In this document: in pieces, positions 17,307 to 26,089 of the stretch
Layout of the letters: each line of letters begins with the position of its first letter
Position numbering within the stretch: position 1 is the first letter of the stretch
Origin: Xanthomonas hortorum pv. cynarae
GTDB taxonomy: Bacteria > Pseudomonadota > Gammaproteobacteria > Xanthomonadales > Xanthomonadaceae
Reading direction: 5' to 3'
DNA: 64,000 bases
Assembly: GCF_002939985.1 (NCBI RefSeq)
Contig: NZ_MDFM01000008.1
Coordinates: 59,891 to 123,890 of the forward strand
Made by a program: the position numbers and the translations under genes
Notes under the pieces: generated by a model
Databases searched by the model: none
What the model was told of the DNA's origin: nothing
Seen by the model: the letters and a program-made list of their open reading frames with translations, nothing else

Positions 17307-18355
17307 TTCCTTCCTCGATGCCATCGCTGGACAGCCTGGGCACCCCGGTGGCCTGGGCCGACCGCGAGGGCCGTGTGCTGGGCGTCAATCCAGCCTTCGC
17401 GCGCTGGCTTGGCGTCAGCGCACGGCGCCTGGTCGATCAACCGCTGGCCGCGCTGGAAGTACAGGGCGATGCGCTCGCCCGCTTCCTGCTCAACGACGAG
17501 CGCGATGTGCTGCGTCTGCATCGGCTGGCCCTGGGCCTGCCCAACGACGCACCGCGCTTTGCCGAAGGCTGGCTGTCGCGGCTGGACGACGGCGGCTGGC
17601 TGCTGGAAACCCACCCGGTCGACGAATTCCCCGCGCTGGATCCCACCCATGCACTGCCTAACGCCCTGAGCGCTGCGCTCAAGGGTCTGGCGCATGAGCT
17701 GCGTAATCCGCTGGCCGGGTTGAAGGGCGCCGCACAGCTGCTGGCGCGCCGTTCGGCTGGGCGCGACGAGGACGAGCGTGAGCTGATCGAATTGATCGGC
17801 ACCGAGATCGAACGCCTCAACACCTTGCTCGAACGCCTGCTCTCGCCCACGCCGGCACGCCCGCACGACCGCCTCAATATCCATGTCGTGCTGGAGCGCG
17901 TGCTGCGCCTGGCCGAAGCCGAGGGGGGCTGGTCGGTGCAGGTGCAACGCGATTACGACCCCAGCATTCCCGACATCCTTGGCGATGGCGATCGCCTCAC
18001 CCAGGCGGTGTGGAATCTGGTGCGCAATGCGTTCCAGGCCGGCGCCACCCGCGTCACCTTGCGCACCCGCGTCGAACATGGCCAGCGCATCCGCGACCGC
18101 GTGCATGCGATGTCGCTGCGGCTGGAGATCATCGACGACGGCGGCGGTGTGCCCGAAGAACTGGCCGAGCATCTGTTCCTGCCGCTGGTCAGCGGGCGCG
18201 CCGAAGGCAGTGGTCTAGGCCTGGCGTTGGCCCAGCAAGTCTCGCGCGAACACCACGGCACCCTGACCTACCGCTCGCGCGCCGGCCATACCGTTTTCAC
18301 CCTGCTGCTGCCCGAGCTGGCCGGCGATCACGACAAGGAGCATCTGCATGGCTGA
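17300..18355 (+). CDS. glnL: Nitrogen sensor kinase NtrB (GlnL)
   Basis: A 351-residue cytoplasmic histidine kinase/phosphatase. An N-terminal PAS domain (GTPVAWADREGRVLGVNPAF) is followed by the H-box LAHELRNPLAGLKGAAQ with phosphorylated His132, then the N-box region LVRNAFQAGA, the G1 box IIDDGGGVPEEL and the G2 box GSGLGLALAQQV. Under GlnK control it phosphorylates or dephosphorylates NtrC. The ATG at 17300 abuts an NtrC operator; a weaker alternative start is the ATG at 17318. Its end overlaps glnG by eight bases. Confidence 0.93.
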   Translation: MVIPSSMPSLDSLGTPVAWADREGRVLGVNPAFARWLGVSARRLVDQPLAALEVQGDALARFLLNDERDVLRLHRLALGLPNDAPRFAEGWLSRLDDGGWLLETHPVDEFPALDPTHALPNALSAALKGLAHELRNPLAGLKGAAQLLARRSAGRDEDERELIELIGTEIERLNTLLERLLSPTPARPHDRLNIHVVLERVLRLAEAEGGWSVQVQRDYDPSIPDILGDGDRLTQAVWNLVRNAFQAGATRVTLRTRVEHGQRIRDRVHAMSLRLEIIDDGGGVPEELAEHLFLPLVSGRAEGSGLGLALAQQVSREHHGTLTYRSRAGHTVFTLLLPELAGDHDKEHLHG

Positions 18356-19778
18356 GGCCGCCGCCGCATCCCACCATATCTGGGTGGTCGACGACGACCG
18401 TTCGGTCCGCTTCGTGCTGTCCACCGCTTTGCGCGATGCCGGCTACGCCGTGGATGGCTTCGAGAGTGCCGCCGCTGCGCTGCAGGCACTGGCCATGCGG
18501 CCCACGCCCGATTTGCTGTTCACCGATGTGCGCATGCCCGGCGAAGACGGCCTGACCCTGCTCGACAAACTCAAGTCCAAGCACCCGCAATTGCCGGTGA
18601 TCGTGATGTCGGCCTACACCGATGTGGCCAGCACTGCCGGCGCGTTTCGCGGCGGTGCGCACGAGTTCCTCTCCAAGCCGTTCGACCTGGACGACGCGGT
18701 GGCCCTGGCCGCACGCGCGCTGCCGGATGCCGATGCCGGCGTCGACGCACTGGTCGGCGTGCCGGTGGCGCAAGGCTCGGCCGCACTGATCGGCGACACC
18801 CCGGCGATGCAGGCGTTGTTCCGCGCCATCGGCCGGCTCGCGCAGGCACCGCTGTCGGTGCTGATCAACGGCGAAACCGGCACCGGCAAGGAACTGGTCG
18901 CACGCGCGCTGCACAACGAATCGCCGCGTGCGCGCAAATCCTTCGTTGCCCTCAACACTGCCGCCATTCCTGCAGAATTGCTGGAAAGCGAATTGTTCGG
19001 CCACGAAACCGGCGCTTTCACCGGTGCCACCAAACGGCATATCGGCCGTTTCGAACAGGCCGATGGCGGAACGTTGTTTCTGGACGAAATCGGCGACATG
19101 CCGCTGCCGCTGCAGACCCGTTTGCTGCGCGTGCTGGCAGAGAACGAATTCTTCCGTGTCGGTGGGCGCGAACTCATCCGTGTCGACGTGCGCGTGATCG
19201 CCGCCACCCACCAGGACCTGGAAGCGCTGGTCGAACAAGGCCGCTTCCGTGCCGACTTGCTGCATCGCCTGGACGTGGTGCGTCTGCAATTACCGCCGCT
19301 GCGCGAACGCCGCGGCGACATCGCGCAACTGGCCGAAAACTTCCTGGCCATGGCCGGGCGCAAGCTCGACATGCTGCCCAAACGGCTGTCGTCGGCCGCC
19401 TTGGAAGGCCTGCGCCACTACGACTGGCCCGGCAACGTGCGCGAACTGGAAAACGTGTGCTGGCGCCTGGCCGCCTTGGCCACCGCCGACATCATCGACG
19501 TGGTCGATGTGGAAGCCGCATTGGCGCGTGGCGGCCGTCGCCAACGCGCCGGCCGCAGCGACGGGCAATGGGACGAGATGCTCTCCAGCTGGGCCGCGCA
19601 GCGCCTGAGCGAAGGCGCCCAGGGACTGCACGCCGAAGCCCGCGAACGCCTCGACAAGACCCTGCTCGAAGCCGCCCTGCAACTCACCCAGGGCCGCCGC
19701 GCCGAGGCCGCCGCACGCTTGGGCTTAGGCCGCAACACCGTCACCCGCAAACTCGGCCCAGGCCGCAAACGCCGCTGA
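18348..19778 (+). CDS. glnG: Nitrogen response regulator NtrC (GlnG)
   Basis: A 476-residue sigma-54 activator. Order: receiver domain (VVDDDRS, phosphoacceptor Asp60 in LLFTDVRMPGEDG, conserved Lys in LSKPFD), AAA+ domain (Walker A GETGTGKE, the sigma-54-contacting GAFTGA loop, Walker [12 protein letters not shown], and the [11 protein letters not shown] motif), and a C-terminal Fis-type HTH (GRRAEAAARLGLGRNTVTRK). Phosphorylated by GlnL, it binds the sites seen upstream of glnA and glnL and drives RpoN transcription under nitrogen limitation. Overlap with glnL indicates translational coupling. Confidence 0.95.
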   Translation: MAEAAAASHHIWVVDDDRSVRFVLSTALRDAGYAVDGFESAAAALQALAMRPTPDLLFTDVRMPGEDGLTLLDKLKSKHPQLPVIVMSAYTDVASTAGAFRGGAHEFLSKPFDLDDAVALAARALPDADAGVDALVGVPVAQGSAALIGDTPAMQALFRAIGRLAQAPLSVLINGETGTGKELVARALHNESPRARKSFVALNTAAIPAELLESELFGHETGAFTGATKRHIGRFEQADGGTLFLDEIGDMPLPLQTRLLRVLAENEFFRVGGRELIRVDVRVIAATHQDLEALVEQGRFRADLLHRLDVVRLQLPPLRERRGDIAQLAENFLAMAGRKLDMLPKRLSSAALEGLRHYDWPGNVRELENVCWRLAALATADIIDVVDVEAALARGGRRQRAGRSDGQWDEMLSSWAAQRLSEGAQGLHAEARERLDKTLLEAALQLTQGRRAEAAARLGLGRNTVTRKLGPGRKRR

Positions 19779-19883
19779 TGTATCGCCTGGCCCCGGCTAA
19801 AGCCCGCTCCGCTGGAAGAAGGAACGGCGCGTAGGCGATACAGGCTTACCGCAATGGTGCATCAGACCGTATGCGGAGTTGAG

Positions 19884-20005
19884 CCCCTCTCCCGCCGGGA
19901 GAGGGGTGAGGGTGCGGGGCGAAGCCTCACGCACCCAAACGTCACTAGCGCTTCGCCCGTACCCTCATCCGGCGCTACGCGCCACCTTCTCCCGGCGGGA
20001 GAAGG
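19884..20005. repeat. REP-type intergenic repeat with two hairpins
   Basis: Two hairpins in tandem: CCCCTCTCCCG/GGGAGAGGGG at 19884-19906 and CCTTCTCCC/GGGAGAAGG at 19985-20005. They are joined by GTGAGGGTGCGG and ACCCTCATCCGGCG segments that can also pair with each other. A similar unit lies at 58747-58945. The remaining gene-free DNA between glnG and the first superoxide dismutase (19779-20191) shows no other signal. Confidence 0.75.
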
Positions 20006-20191
20006 AAACAACGCGCGATCCAGGCTTATCGCAATCGCACATCGGTGCTACCGCGCATCCGTCGACCCGCACCTCAAAACACCAGACACTCCACACCAAC
20101 CCCGTAAACTCCCGATCAGCCGGCAAGCGCATTTCATGACACGTGAACATGTGCCCGCATAGGTTTCCAGCCTGATCAGGAGAACAGCTCG

Positions 20192-20794
20192 ATGCGTTAC
20201 CGGTCGTCCACGATCGTCGCCCTCACCGCTCTGGCGCTGGCCGCCTGCAGCAGCACGCCACCCCCGCCGAAGGCACCGCCACCGCCAGTGGCGCGTGTCG
20301 TGCCCACCCGTCCGGTGCAACAGGCCGAAGCGGCGCTGGCCTCGGCCTCGGGCAGTCTGGTCAGCGGTCGGGTGGTGCTGGTACCTGCGTTACAGGGAAT
20401 CCGCATCACCGGCACCGTCGGTGGCCTGCGCCCGGGCGGTGTTGCCGGCTTCCATGTGCATGAGCGCGGCGATTGCAGCGCCGCCGATGCCAGCAGCGCG
20501 GGTGCGCATTTCAATCCGACCGGCGCACCGCACGGGCGTGCCGGTAGCAATCCCCACCACGCGGGCGATATGGACAATCTGCGCGCCGATGCCGAAGGCG
20601 TTGCGCACCTGGACATGATCATTGCCGGCATCACCCTGGGCGATGCCGCGCCCACCGATGTGATCGGCAAGGCGCTGATCGTGCATGCCGATCCAGACGA
20701 CTATCGCAGCCAGCTTAGTGGCAATGCCGGCGCACGTCTGGCCTGCGGCGTCATTCGCGTCACCCAATGGCGCACACCCCCTTCGCAGCCCTGA
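20192..20794 (+). CDS. sodC: Cu/Zn superoxide dismutase lipoprotein 1
   Basis: A 200-residue periplasmic Cu/Zn superoxide dismutase with lipobox ALALAACSS and a proline-rich linker. Metal ligands are visible in order: GFHVHERGDCS (Cu histidines and the disulfide Cys), AHFNPTG, the zinc loop NPHHAGDMDNL, the last copper histidine in LIVHADPDDY, and the closing SGNAGARLACGVI. It converts superoxide to peroxide and oxygen outside the cytoplasm. A second copy follows 49 bases downstream; the two genes probably form an operon arising by tandem duplication. Confidence 0.93.
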   Translation: MRYRSSTIVALTALALAACSSTPPPPKAPPPPVARVVPTRPVQQAEAALASASGSLVSGRVVLVPALQGIRITGTVGGLRPGGVAGFHVHERGDCSAADASSAGAHFNPTGAPHGRAGSNPHHAGDMDNLRADAEGVAHLDMIIAGITLGDAAPTDVIGKALIVHADPDDYRSQLSGNAGARLACGVIRVTQWRTPPSQP

Positions 20795-20843
20795 GTTGGG
20801 GCATCCATGGCCGCAACTGCGGCCTCTCTACAGGAGTTTTTTC

Positions 20844-21491
20844 ATGCGCATTCTTCCCGCGACGTTGTTCCTGGCCACCGCGCTGGTGCTGACCGCGTGC
20901 AAGCGCGACGAACCGGCACCGGCCGATCCCGCACCCGCACCGCAGGCCGGCACGCCAGCCGAAGCGGCGCATGGTGGCGAGCATGCCGCTTCCATGGTCA
21001 CCGAAGCGGCGGCCACTACCACCGCAACCGCCGAGCTCAAGCCGACCAAGGGCAATGAGGTGAAGGGCACGGTGAGCTTCAAGACCGTCGACGGCGCGCT
21101 GCGCGTCACCGGCCAGCTGAGCGGCCTCAAGCCCAACAGCGAGCACGGCTTCCACATCCACGAAAAGGGCGATTGCAGCGCACCGGACGGCAGCAGTGCC
21201 GGCGGGCATTTCAACCCGGCCCAATCCGATCACGGCACCGTCAGTGCCGACCCGCATCACGGTGGCGACATGCCCAACATCACCGCCGACGCGCAGGGCA
21301 ATGCCAGCATCGATGGCCCGGTCTCGAGCAACGTCAATCTCGGCAAGGCCGACCAGTTCGATATCGCCGGCCACGCCGTGATCGTGCATGCCGACGCGGA
21401 CGACTACAAAACCCAACCCACCGGCAACGCCGGCGGCCGTCTGGCCTGCGGTGTGATCACCACCGACAACGCGCCGGCTGCGACCAAGTAA
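20844..21491 (+). CDS. sodC: Cu/Zn superoxide dismutase lipoprotein 2
   Basis: A 215-residue second Cu/Zn superoxide dismutase. Lipobox LVLTACKRD is followed by an Ala/Pro/Glu linker that differs from that of the upstream paralogue. All active-site blocks are present: GFHIHEKGDCS, GHFNPAQ, DPHHGGDMPN, VIVHADADDYKTQP and TGNAGGRLACGVI. The Lys after DCKR suggests a different sorting signal from copy 1. The ATG at 20844 follows CAGGAG by nine bases, so the upstream extension of the frame is rejected. A perfect palindromic terminator follows. Confidence 0.93.
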   Translation: MRILPATLFLATALVLTACKRDEPAPADPAPAPQAGTPAEAAHGGEHAASMVTEAAATTTATAELKPTKGNEVKGTVSFKTVDGALRVTGQLSGLKPNSEHGFHIHEKGDCSAPDGSSAGGHFNPAQSDHGTVSADPHHGGDMPNITADAQGNASIDGPVSSNVNLGKADQFDIAGHAVIVHADADDYKTQPTGNAGGRLACGVITTDNAPAATK

Positions 21492-21516
21492 GTCAAAGAA
21501 ACGGGCAGACAAACAG

Positions 21517-21544
21517 ACGCCGCAGTGATCGATCACTGCGGCGT
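21517..21544. terminator. Palindromic terminator after the sodC pair
   Basis: A perfect 28-bp palindrome: left half ACGCCGCAGTGATC, right half its exact complement. It is followed by TATTTGTTT on the plus strand. It can end the sodC transcript and perhaps also transcripts coming from the minus-strand gene at 21710. Confidence 0.7.
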
Positions 21545-21709
21545 TATTTGTTTGGTACACACCTGCCAAGCATTGGTGCTGGTTTCAGTGCACGGACCAG
21601 TTCAGCACATGGATGTAAGCCGCGTAGGCGCGTGCCATGTTTGTCACCGAAGACGCCGGTTTTCCAGTACGCGCCAACAGTTCAACGTCCAAAGTAACCG
21701 GTGCGTTGC

Positions 21710-22594
21710 TTACGCAGCCAACGCCTGACGCGGATCCTGCCCCGGCTCCACATGCACATACAGCACTGGCAGCCCATGCGCTTCCAGCACGGCGGCCATC
21801 TGCCGCTGGCGTGAGAGGTATTGCTCGTACACCCCGCGCAGACGCTCGCAGTTTTCGCGATCGTGGGTGTAGTAATCGCACCAGCCGGCCGGGTCGAACA
21901 GCGCGATGCGCACTTCGCCGTCGACATAACGCAGCACCGGTTCGGGCGGCTGTTGCAGCCACTCTTCGGTCTGCGGGGCGAGCAGGGCGGCTTCGATCAG
22001 CGGCCATAGCGGCGCCAACCCTTGATTGTCGTACTGCATCGAAATCATCGCCGCCAGATCGTTCGCGGTGAGATAGCGCGCGTGTTCGATGCGTGCGCCG
22101 AAGCTTTCCTGCGCCAGCAAGGCGGTGTCGGCCTGCGCCATGCCCTGGGCCAGCAGCACTTCTTCCATCGCATCGGCCACGGTGGCGACGATTTCCGGAT
22201 CGCCGGACAGCAGGAACGGCAGCACGCGCAGGCCGCCGCCGGTGAGTTGTACATCGGCCTGGAACGGCAACGGAATCTCACCCTGCGCATCGGCACCGAA
22301 GGCCAGCACGCGCGGGCCCTGATCGCGTCCGGGTGCGCGCGCTTGCAGCTCTTCCAGGCGGCGATGCAGCGGCCAGCCCGGCCGCAGCACTTCGGCGGGG
22401 TCGAAATGCGCCATCGCCACGCTCAGCTCCAGCGCGCGGATCTCCGGGATCCACTGCGCCAGGTCGCGGCCGATACGTTCGGCCAGCATGCCGGCCTGCT
22501 CGGGCGCCAAGGCGCCGCGCTCGGGGGCGCTGCCGCCCGTCAATTCCAGCGCCATCACACCCATGGCGGTCACGCCGTGTTCGGTCTTGCTCAT
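21710..22594 (-). CDS. Conserved hypothetical protein
   Basis: A 294-residue protein I cannot assign. It starts MSKTEHGVTAMGVMALELTGG; an in-frame ATG seven codons earlier (22615) is possible. It is acidic and Leu/Ala-rich with no signal peptide, membrane segment or repeat. A central stretch (QYDNQGLAPLWPLIEAAL) and a C-terminal aromatic block (FDPAGWCDYYTHDRENCERL) look like folded, conserved protein. It diverges from the thiolase gene with only about 90 bases between starts. A cytoplasmic location is the only thing I infer. Confidence 0.75.
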   Translation of the reverse strand: MSKTEHGVTAMGVMALELTGGSAPERGALAPEQAGMLAERIGRDLAQWIPEIRALELSVAMAHFDPAEVLRPGWPLHRRLEELQARAPGRDQGPRVLAFGADAQGEIPLPFQADVQLTGGGLRVLPFLLSGDPEIVATVADAMEEVLLAQGMAQADTALLAQESFGARIEHARYLTANDLAAMISMQYDNQGLAPLWPLIEAALLAPQTEEWLQQPPEPVLRYVDGEVRIALFDPAGWCDYYTHDRENCERLRGVYEQYLSRQRQMAAVLEAHGLPVLYVHVEPGQDPRQALAA

Positions 22595-22682
22595 GATTCG
22601 CGGTTGGCCCATCACGGGGTCGAAGCTACACTGCGGCCATTATGCCTGCCGGCCCTGTGCAGGCCATGTCCCCGAGTCCTCC

Positions 22683-23978
22683 ATGCCAGGTCAACCGATG
22701 CCAGCAGCCCGTCCCGTCGCCATCTTGGGCGGCGTTCGTATCCCGTTCTGTCGTCAGAACACCGCGTACGCGGATGTGGGCAACCTGGGCATGTCGGTAC
22801 GCACGCTGGGCGCGCTGGTCGAGCGCTTCGGGCTGCATGGGCAGCAACTGGGCGAAGTGGCGATGGGGGCGGTGATCAAGCACTCCTCGGACTGGAATCT
22901 GGCCCGAGAGGCGGCGCTGTCGTCCGGCCTGTCGCCGCTGACGCCGGGCATCACCCTGCAGCGCGCCTGCGGCACCAGCCTGGATTCTGTGATCACCATC
23001 GCCAACAAGATTGCGCTGGGCCAGATCGATTCGGGCATCGGCGGCGGTTCGGACACGACGTCCGAAGTGCCGATCGTCTACGGCAAGAAGCTGCGCGCGC
23101 GGCTGCTGGCCGCCAACCGGGCCAAAGCCACCGGCGACAAGCTCAAGGCGCTGCTGCGTGGCTTCAAGTTTGGCGAGCTCAAGCCCGAGTTCCCCGGCGT
23201 GGCCGAGCCGCGCACCGGCAAGAGCATGGGCGACCACTGCGAGGACATGGCCAAGGAATGGAACATCGCGCGCGATTCGCAGGACGCGTGGGCGGTGGCC
23301 TCGCATCACAAGCTGGCGGCAGCGTATGAGCGCGGCTTCTTCGATTCGTTGATCGCCCCGTTCCGCGGTGTCTCGCGCGACAATATTTTGCGTGCCGACA
23401 CCTCGCTGGAAAAACTCGCCACGCTGCGCCCGGCCTTCGACAAGACTTCCGGTCGCGGCACGCTGACCGCAGCCAATTCCACCCCGCTCACCGATGGTGC
23501 TGCCGCGGTGCTGTTGTCCAGCGAAGCCTGGGCGCTGGCGCACGGCCACACCCCGATGGCCTATCTGCGCGATGCACAGGTGGCGGCGGTGGATTTCGTG
23601 CATGGCGAAGGCCTGCTGATGGCGCCGACCATTGCGGTGCCGCAGATGCTGGCGCGCCAGGGCCTGACCCTGCAGGACTTCGACATCTACGAGATCCACG
23701 AGGCGTTCGCCGCCCAAGTGTTGTGCACGCTGCGCGCCTGGGAAAGCGAGGATTACTGCCGCAATCGCCTGGGGTTGGATGCGCCGCTGGGCCGCATCGA
23801 CCCGGACAAGATCAACCCGCTGGGTTCGTCGCTGGCCACTGGCCACCCGTTTGCCGCCACCGGCGCGCGCGTAGTGGCAACTGCTGCCAAGCAGCTGGAA
23901 GAACGTGGCGGCGGCCGTGCGTTGATTTCGATCTGTACGGCCGGCGGCATGGGCGTGGTCGCCATTGTCGAGCGCTGA
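22683..23978 (+). CDS. Acetyl-CoA acyltransferase (thiolase, FadI-like)
   Basis: A 431-residue thiolase. The acyl-accepting cysteine is in LQRACGTSLDS near residue 97, the catalytic histidine in ATGHPFAATGAR, and the second cysteine in ISICTAGGMGV. Length and the insertion around GKSMGDHCEDMAKEWNI are like the FadI group, which cleaves 3-ketoacyl-CoA in beta-oxidation or condenses acyl-CoAs in reverse. No fadJ-like partner is adjacent, so the pathway is inferred. An alternative start five codons later (22698) would also be acceptable. Confidence 0.88.
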   Translation: MPGQPMPAARPVAILGGVRIPFCRQNTAYADVGNLGMSVRTLGALVERFGLHGQQLGEVAMGAVIKHSSDWNLAREAALSSGLSPLTPGITLQRACGTSLDSVITIANKIALGQIDSGIGGGSDTTSEVPIVYGKKLRARLLAANRAKATGDKLKALLRGFKFGELKPEFPGVAEPRTGKSMGDHCEDMAKEWNIARDSQDAWAVASHHKLAAAYERGFFDSLIAPFRGVSRDNILRADTSLEKLATLRPAFDKTSGRGTLTAANSTPLTDGAAAVLLSSEAWALAHGHTPMAYLRDAQVAAVDFVHGEGLLMAPTIAVPQMLARQGLTLQDFDIYEIHEAFAAQVLCTLRAWESEDYCRNRLGLDAPLGRIDPDKINPLGSSLATGHPFAATGARVVATAAKQLEERGGGRALISICTAGGMGVVAIVER

Positions 23979-24002
23979 TGCTGCTGCGCAGCGGGATTAG
24001 GC

Positions 24003-24073
24003 ATTCGGGATTGGGGATTCGCTAAGGCGACGTTCTTTTTGCGAATCCCGACATCCCCAATCCCCAATCCCCA
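24003..24073. repeat. Inverted heptanucleotide repeat cluster
   Basis: ATTCGGGATTGGGGATTCGC and, after a 20-base loop, GCGAATCCCGACATCCCC followed by AATCCCC heptads. The two arms are complementary, so the cluster can form a hairpin after the thiolase stop. The heptads match those at 5358-5462. Confidence 0.75.
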
Positions 24074-24091
24074 ACCTGCAAGGACGCATGG

Positions 24092-24634
24092 ATGTCGAAC
24101 GATGATGTTCGTGAACCACCCACCCTTTACCTGACACCAGCGCAAGGCGAGGTCTGGCGCGAAGGCGATGTGCTGGTGTGCACGCCGGGCGCCGATCTGC
24201 CGCCGCGTTGCGTCAAGTGCAATGCGCCGGTCGACGACTTGCCGCGTCGCTATATCTTTCATTGGCATCACCCGGTGATCTATCTGGCGCTGTTGATGGG
24301 CATATTGCCGTATCTGATCCTGGCCATCGTGTTGCGCAAGCGCAGCGCGCATGTGCTGAGCTTGTGCGCCCAGCACGAGCGGCGCCGCGTACGCTATGTC
24401 GTCATCACGAGGGCATCGGTCTTGCCGTTGCTGCTAGGCGGTCTTGCGCTGGACGGCGCGATCGGCTGGCTGACCGGCGCTGCTGTGATGGCGCTTATGC
24501 TGTTGATCGGCAGACTTGGCTCGCGGGTGTTATCGCCGCAATCGGTTGACCATGAGCAGGCGCGTTTCCTGGGTGCCTGCGATGCGTTCTTGCGCGAGCT
24601 GCCAGCGCCGCGTTGGGCATCCCGCAATCGATGA
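24092..24634 (+). CDS. Small membrane protein of unknown function
   Basis: A 180-residue protein. A hydrophilic N-terminal part contains a CVKCNAPVDDLPRR knuckle like half a zinc ribbon. Two hydrophobic stretches follow (VIYLALLMGILPYLILAIVL, and LPLLLGGLALDGAIGWLTGA running into AVMALMLLIG) with a Cys-containing loop CAQHERRR between them. It is probably an inner-membrane protein with 2-3 spans. I recognise no named family. The ATG at 24092 follows AAGGA by about nine bases. No operon partner is apparent. Confidence 0.75.
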   Translation: MSNDDVREPPTLYLTPAQGEVWREGDVLVCTPGADLPPRCVKCNAPVDDLPRRYIFHWHHPVIYLALLMGILPYLILAIVLRKRSAHVLSLCAQHERRRVRYVVITRASVLPLLLGGLALDGAIGWLTGAAVMALMLLIGRLGSRVLSPQSVDHEQARFLGACDAFLRELPAPRWASRNR

Positions 24635-24751
24635 TCTGCGGTGCGGCACCTATCTGCAGATATTTTTGTAGCGTTCTTGCGTCGCCGTCGCTGCAGATGT
24701 CATCGCAGGCCGGTGAATTTTGGTGGCAGCACTCCCGCTCAGATCCACAAA

Positions 24752-24783
24752 ACAAAAAAGCCCCGGACATGCCGGGGCTTTTC
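24752..24783. terminator. Bidirectional terminator after hemY
   Basis: AAAAAGCCCCG and CCGGGGCTTTT pair around GACATG. T-runs flank the stem on both strands, so it can end the minus-strand hem operon (last stop at 24824) and plus-strand transcripts from 24634. Confidence 0.85.
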
Positions 24784-24823
24784 AGTTAATCCACATGCCG
24801 CAGCATCGATCAGACGTGATCGA

Positions 24824-26089
24824 TTACAGCACCCGATCATCCGGCGCGAGCGGATCGGCCGGCGGTGTTGCGTACGCCGAGACGATCGGTCCACGCAGCG
24901 ATTGCTGCGGCAAACCCTCATGCACCGGTTCGCCGCGTGCAGCGCGCAGGGCATTGGCATAGCAGTGCTGCGCCGACAGCAGATCGCCGGCTGCGGCAAA
25001 GCCATGCCCGAGTTCTTCCCAGGCCTCGCTACCGGCGCCATTGGCCACCGCGCGATGCAGGAATTCTTCGGCCTGCGACCACTGTTGTTGATGACGCGCC
25101 AGGCGCGCCATCGTCAACAACAGGCCCGGGCTATCCGGATACTGGGTGAGCCAACGTTGCGCACTGGCACGGCGCGAGTCGTATTTTTCCAGCGGCAGCA
25201 CACCGTACAGACGCACCAGCGATTCGTCCCATTGCGTATCCAGCGCCTGTTCCAGGCTGTGTACGGCCGCATCGTCCCAATGCAGAATCGCCGCGCGCTG
25301 TGCATAGGCGCCGACCACTGCCGGATAGGTGCGCAGCGGCTTGGGCAGCGCTTCCCAGCGTTCGGCCAGGGCATTGGCATCGCCGGCCTGCAACAGCGTC
25401 TGTTCGGCCAGCGTCGCCTCCAGCGCGTTGTAGGCATCGGGTGCCAGCACCGCCTGCTGACGCAATGCGCCGAGTTGACCGTAGGCTTCGTCGGCACGGC
25501 CGATCTGCGCCAGGGCCTGCGTGCGCAGCAACAGCCCGCGTGCCGGCAGCGGTTGCGCGTTGGCACTATCGAGCGCATTGATCGCCTCGACCGGGCGTTG
25601 CCGCGCCAGATGCCGTTCGCCTTGCAGCAGCGCATGTGCGGTGGGGTCGCGCTCGGCCAGTTGCTGGGCCAGCGCAGTGGCCGAGGCGTCATCGCCGCGC
25701 GCATCGGCCACACGGACTGCAGTTGCCAGTGCGATACCGCTGACGTCGTCGTCCTCGCTGGCAGTGACCAGCAGGCGCTCGGCACGCTGCCACTGACCGT
25801 GATCGGCCGCGCGCAGGCCTTCGATCAGGCGGGCGCGGCCCTTCTTGCGGCGGTACTTGCCCCAGACCCGGAACGGCAGGCTGATCAGCGTCCACACCAG
25901 CCACAGCACCAGCAGCGCGATGACCAGGATCAGCAGCGCCTGCGGCATCGCCGCGCGGTAGTCGTTGCCGCCGACGCTGACCACCACATTGCCCAGGTCG
26001 TAACTGTTTTGATGCGACAACCATTGCGCACCGAGCACGCCCAGCGCCACGGCAACCAACAGGATCAAGACGGTACGCAACACTTTCAT
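24824..26089 (-). CDS. hemY: HemY-like TPR membrane protein
   Basis: A 421-residue proteobacterial HemY (not the protoporphyrinogen oxidase of the same name). Two N-terminal membrane segments (VLRTVLILLVAVALGVLG, ALLILVIALLVLWLVW) precede a periplasmic or cytoplasmic TPR-type helical region rich in Leu/Ala repeats. Its role in heme synthesis is inferred from its constant linkage to hemD-hemX. The start codon overlaps the hemX stop by four bases (ATGA). The C-terminus is proline-rich (YATPPADPLAPDD). Confidence 0.9.
   Translation of the reverse strand: MKVLRTVLILLVAVALGVLGAQWLSHQNSYDLGNVVVSVGGNDYRAAMPQALLILVIALLVLWLVWTLISLPFRVWGKYRRKKGRARLIEGLRAADHGQWQRAERLLVTASEDDDVSGIALATAVRVADARGDDASATALAQQLAERDPTAHALLQGERHLARQRPVEAINALDSANAQPLPARGLLLRTQALAQIGRADEAYGQLGALRQQAVLAPDAYNALEATLAEQTLLQAGDANALAERWEALPKPLRTYPAVVGAYAQRAAILHWDDAAVHSLEQALDTQWDESLVRLYGVLPLEKYDSRRASAQRWLTQYPDSPGLLLTMARLARHQQQWSQAEEFLHRAVANGAGSEAWEELGHGFAAAGDLLSAQHCYANALRAARGEPVHEGLPQQSLRGPIVSAYATPPADPLAPDDRVL

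Noticed and set aside
22683-23978. Thiolase considered as part of a beta-oxidation operon
   Set aside because: Neither neighbour encodes a hydratase/dehydrogenase; the gene stands alone.
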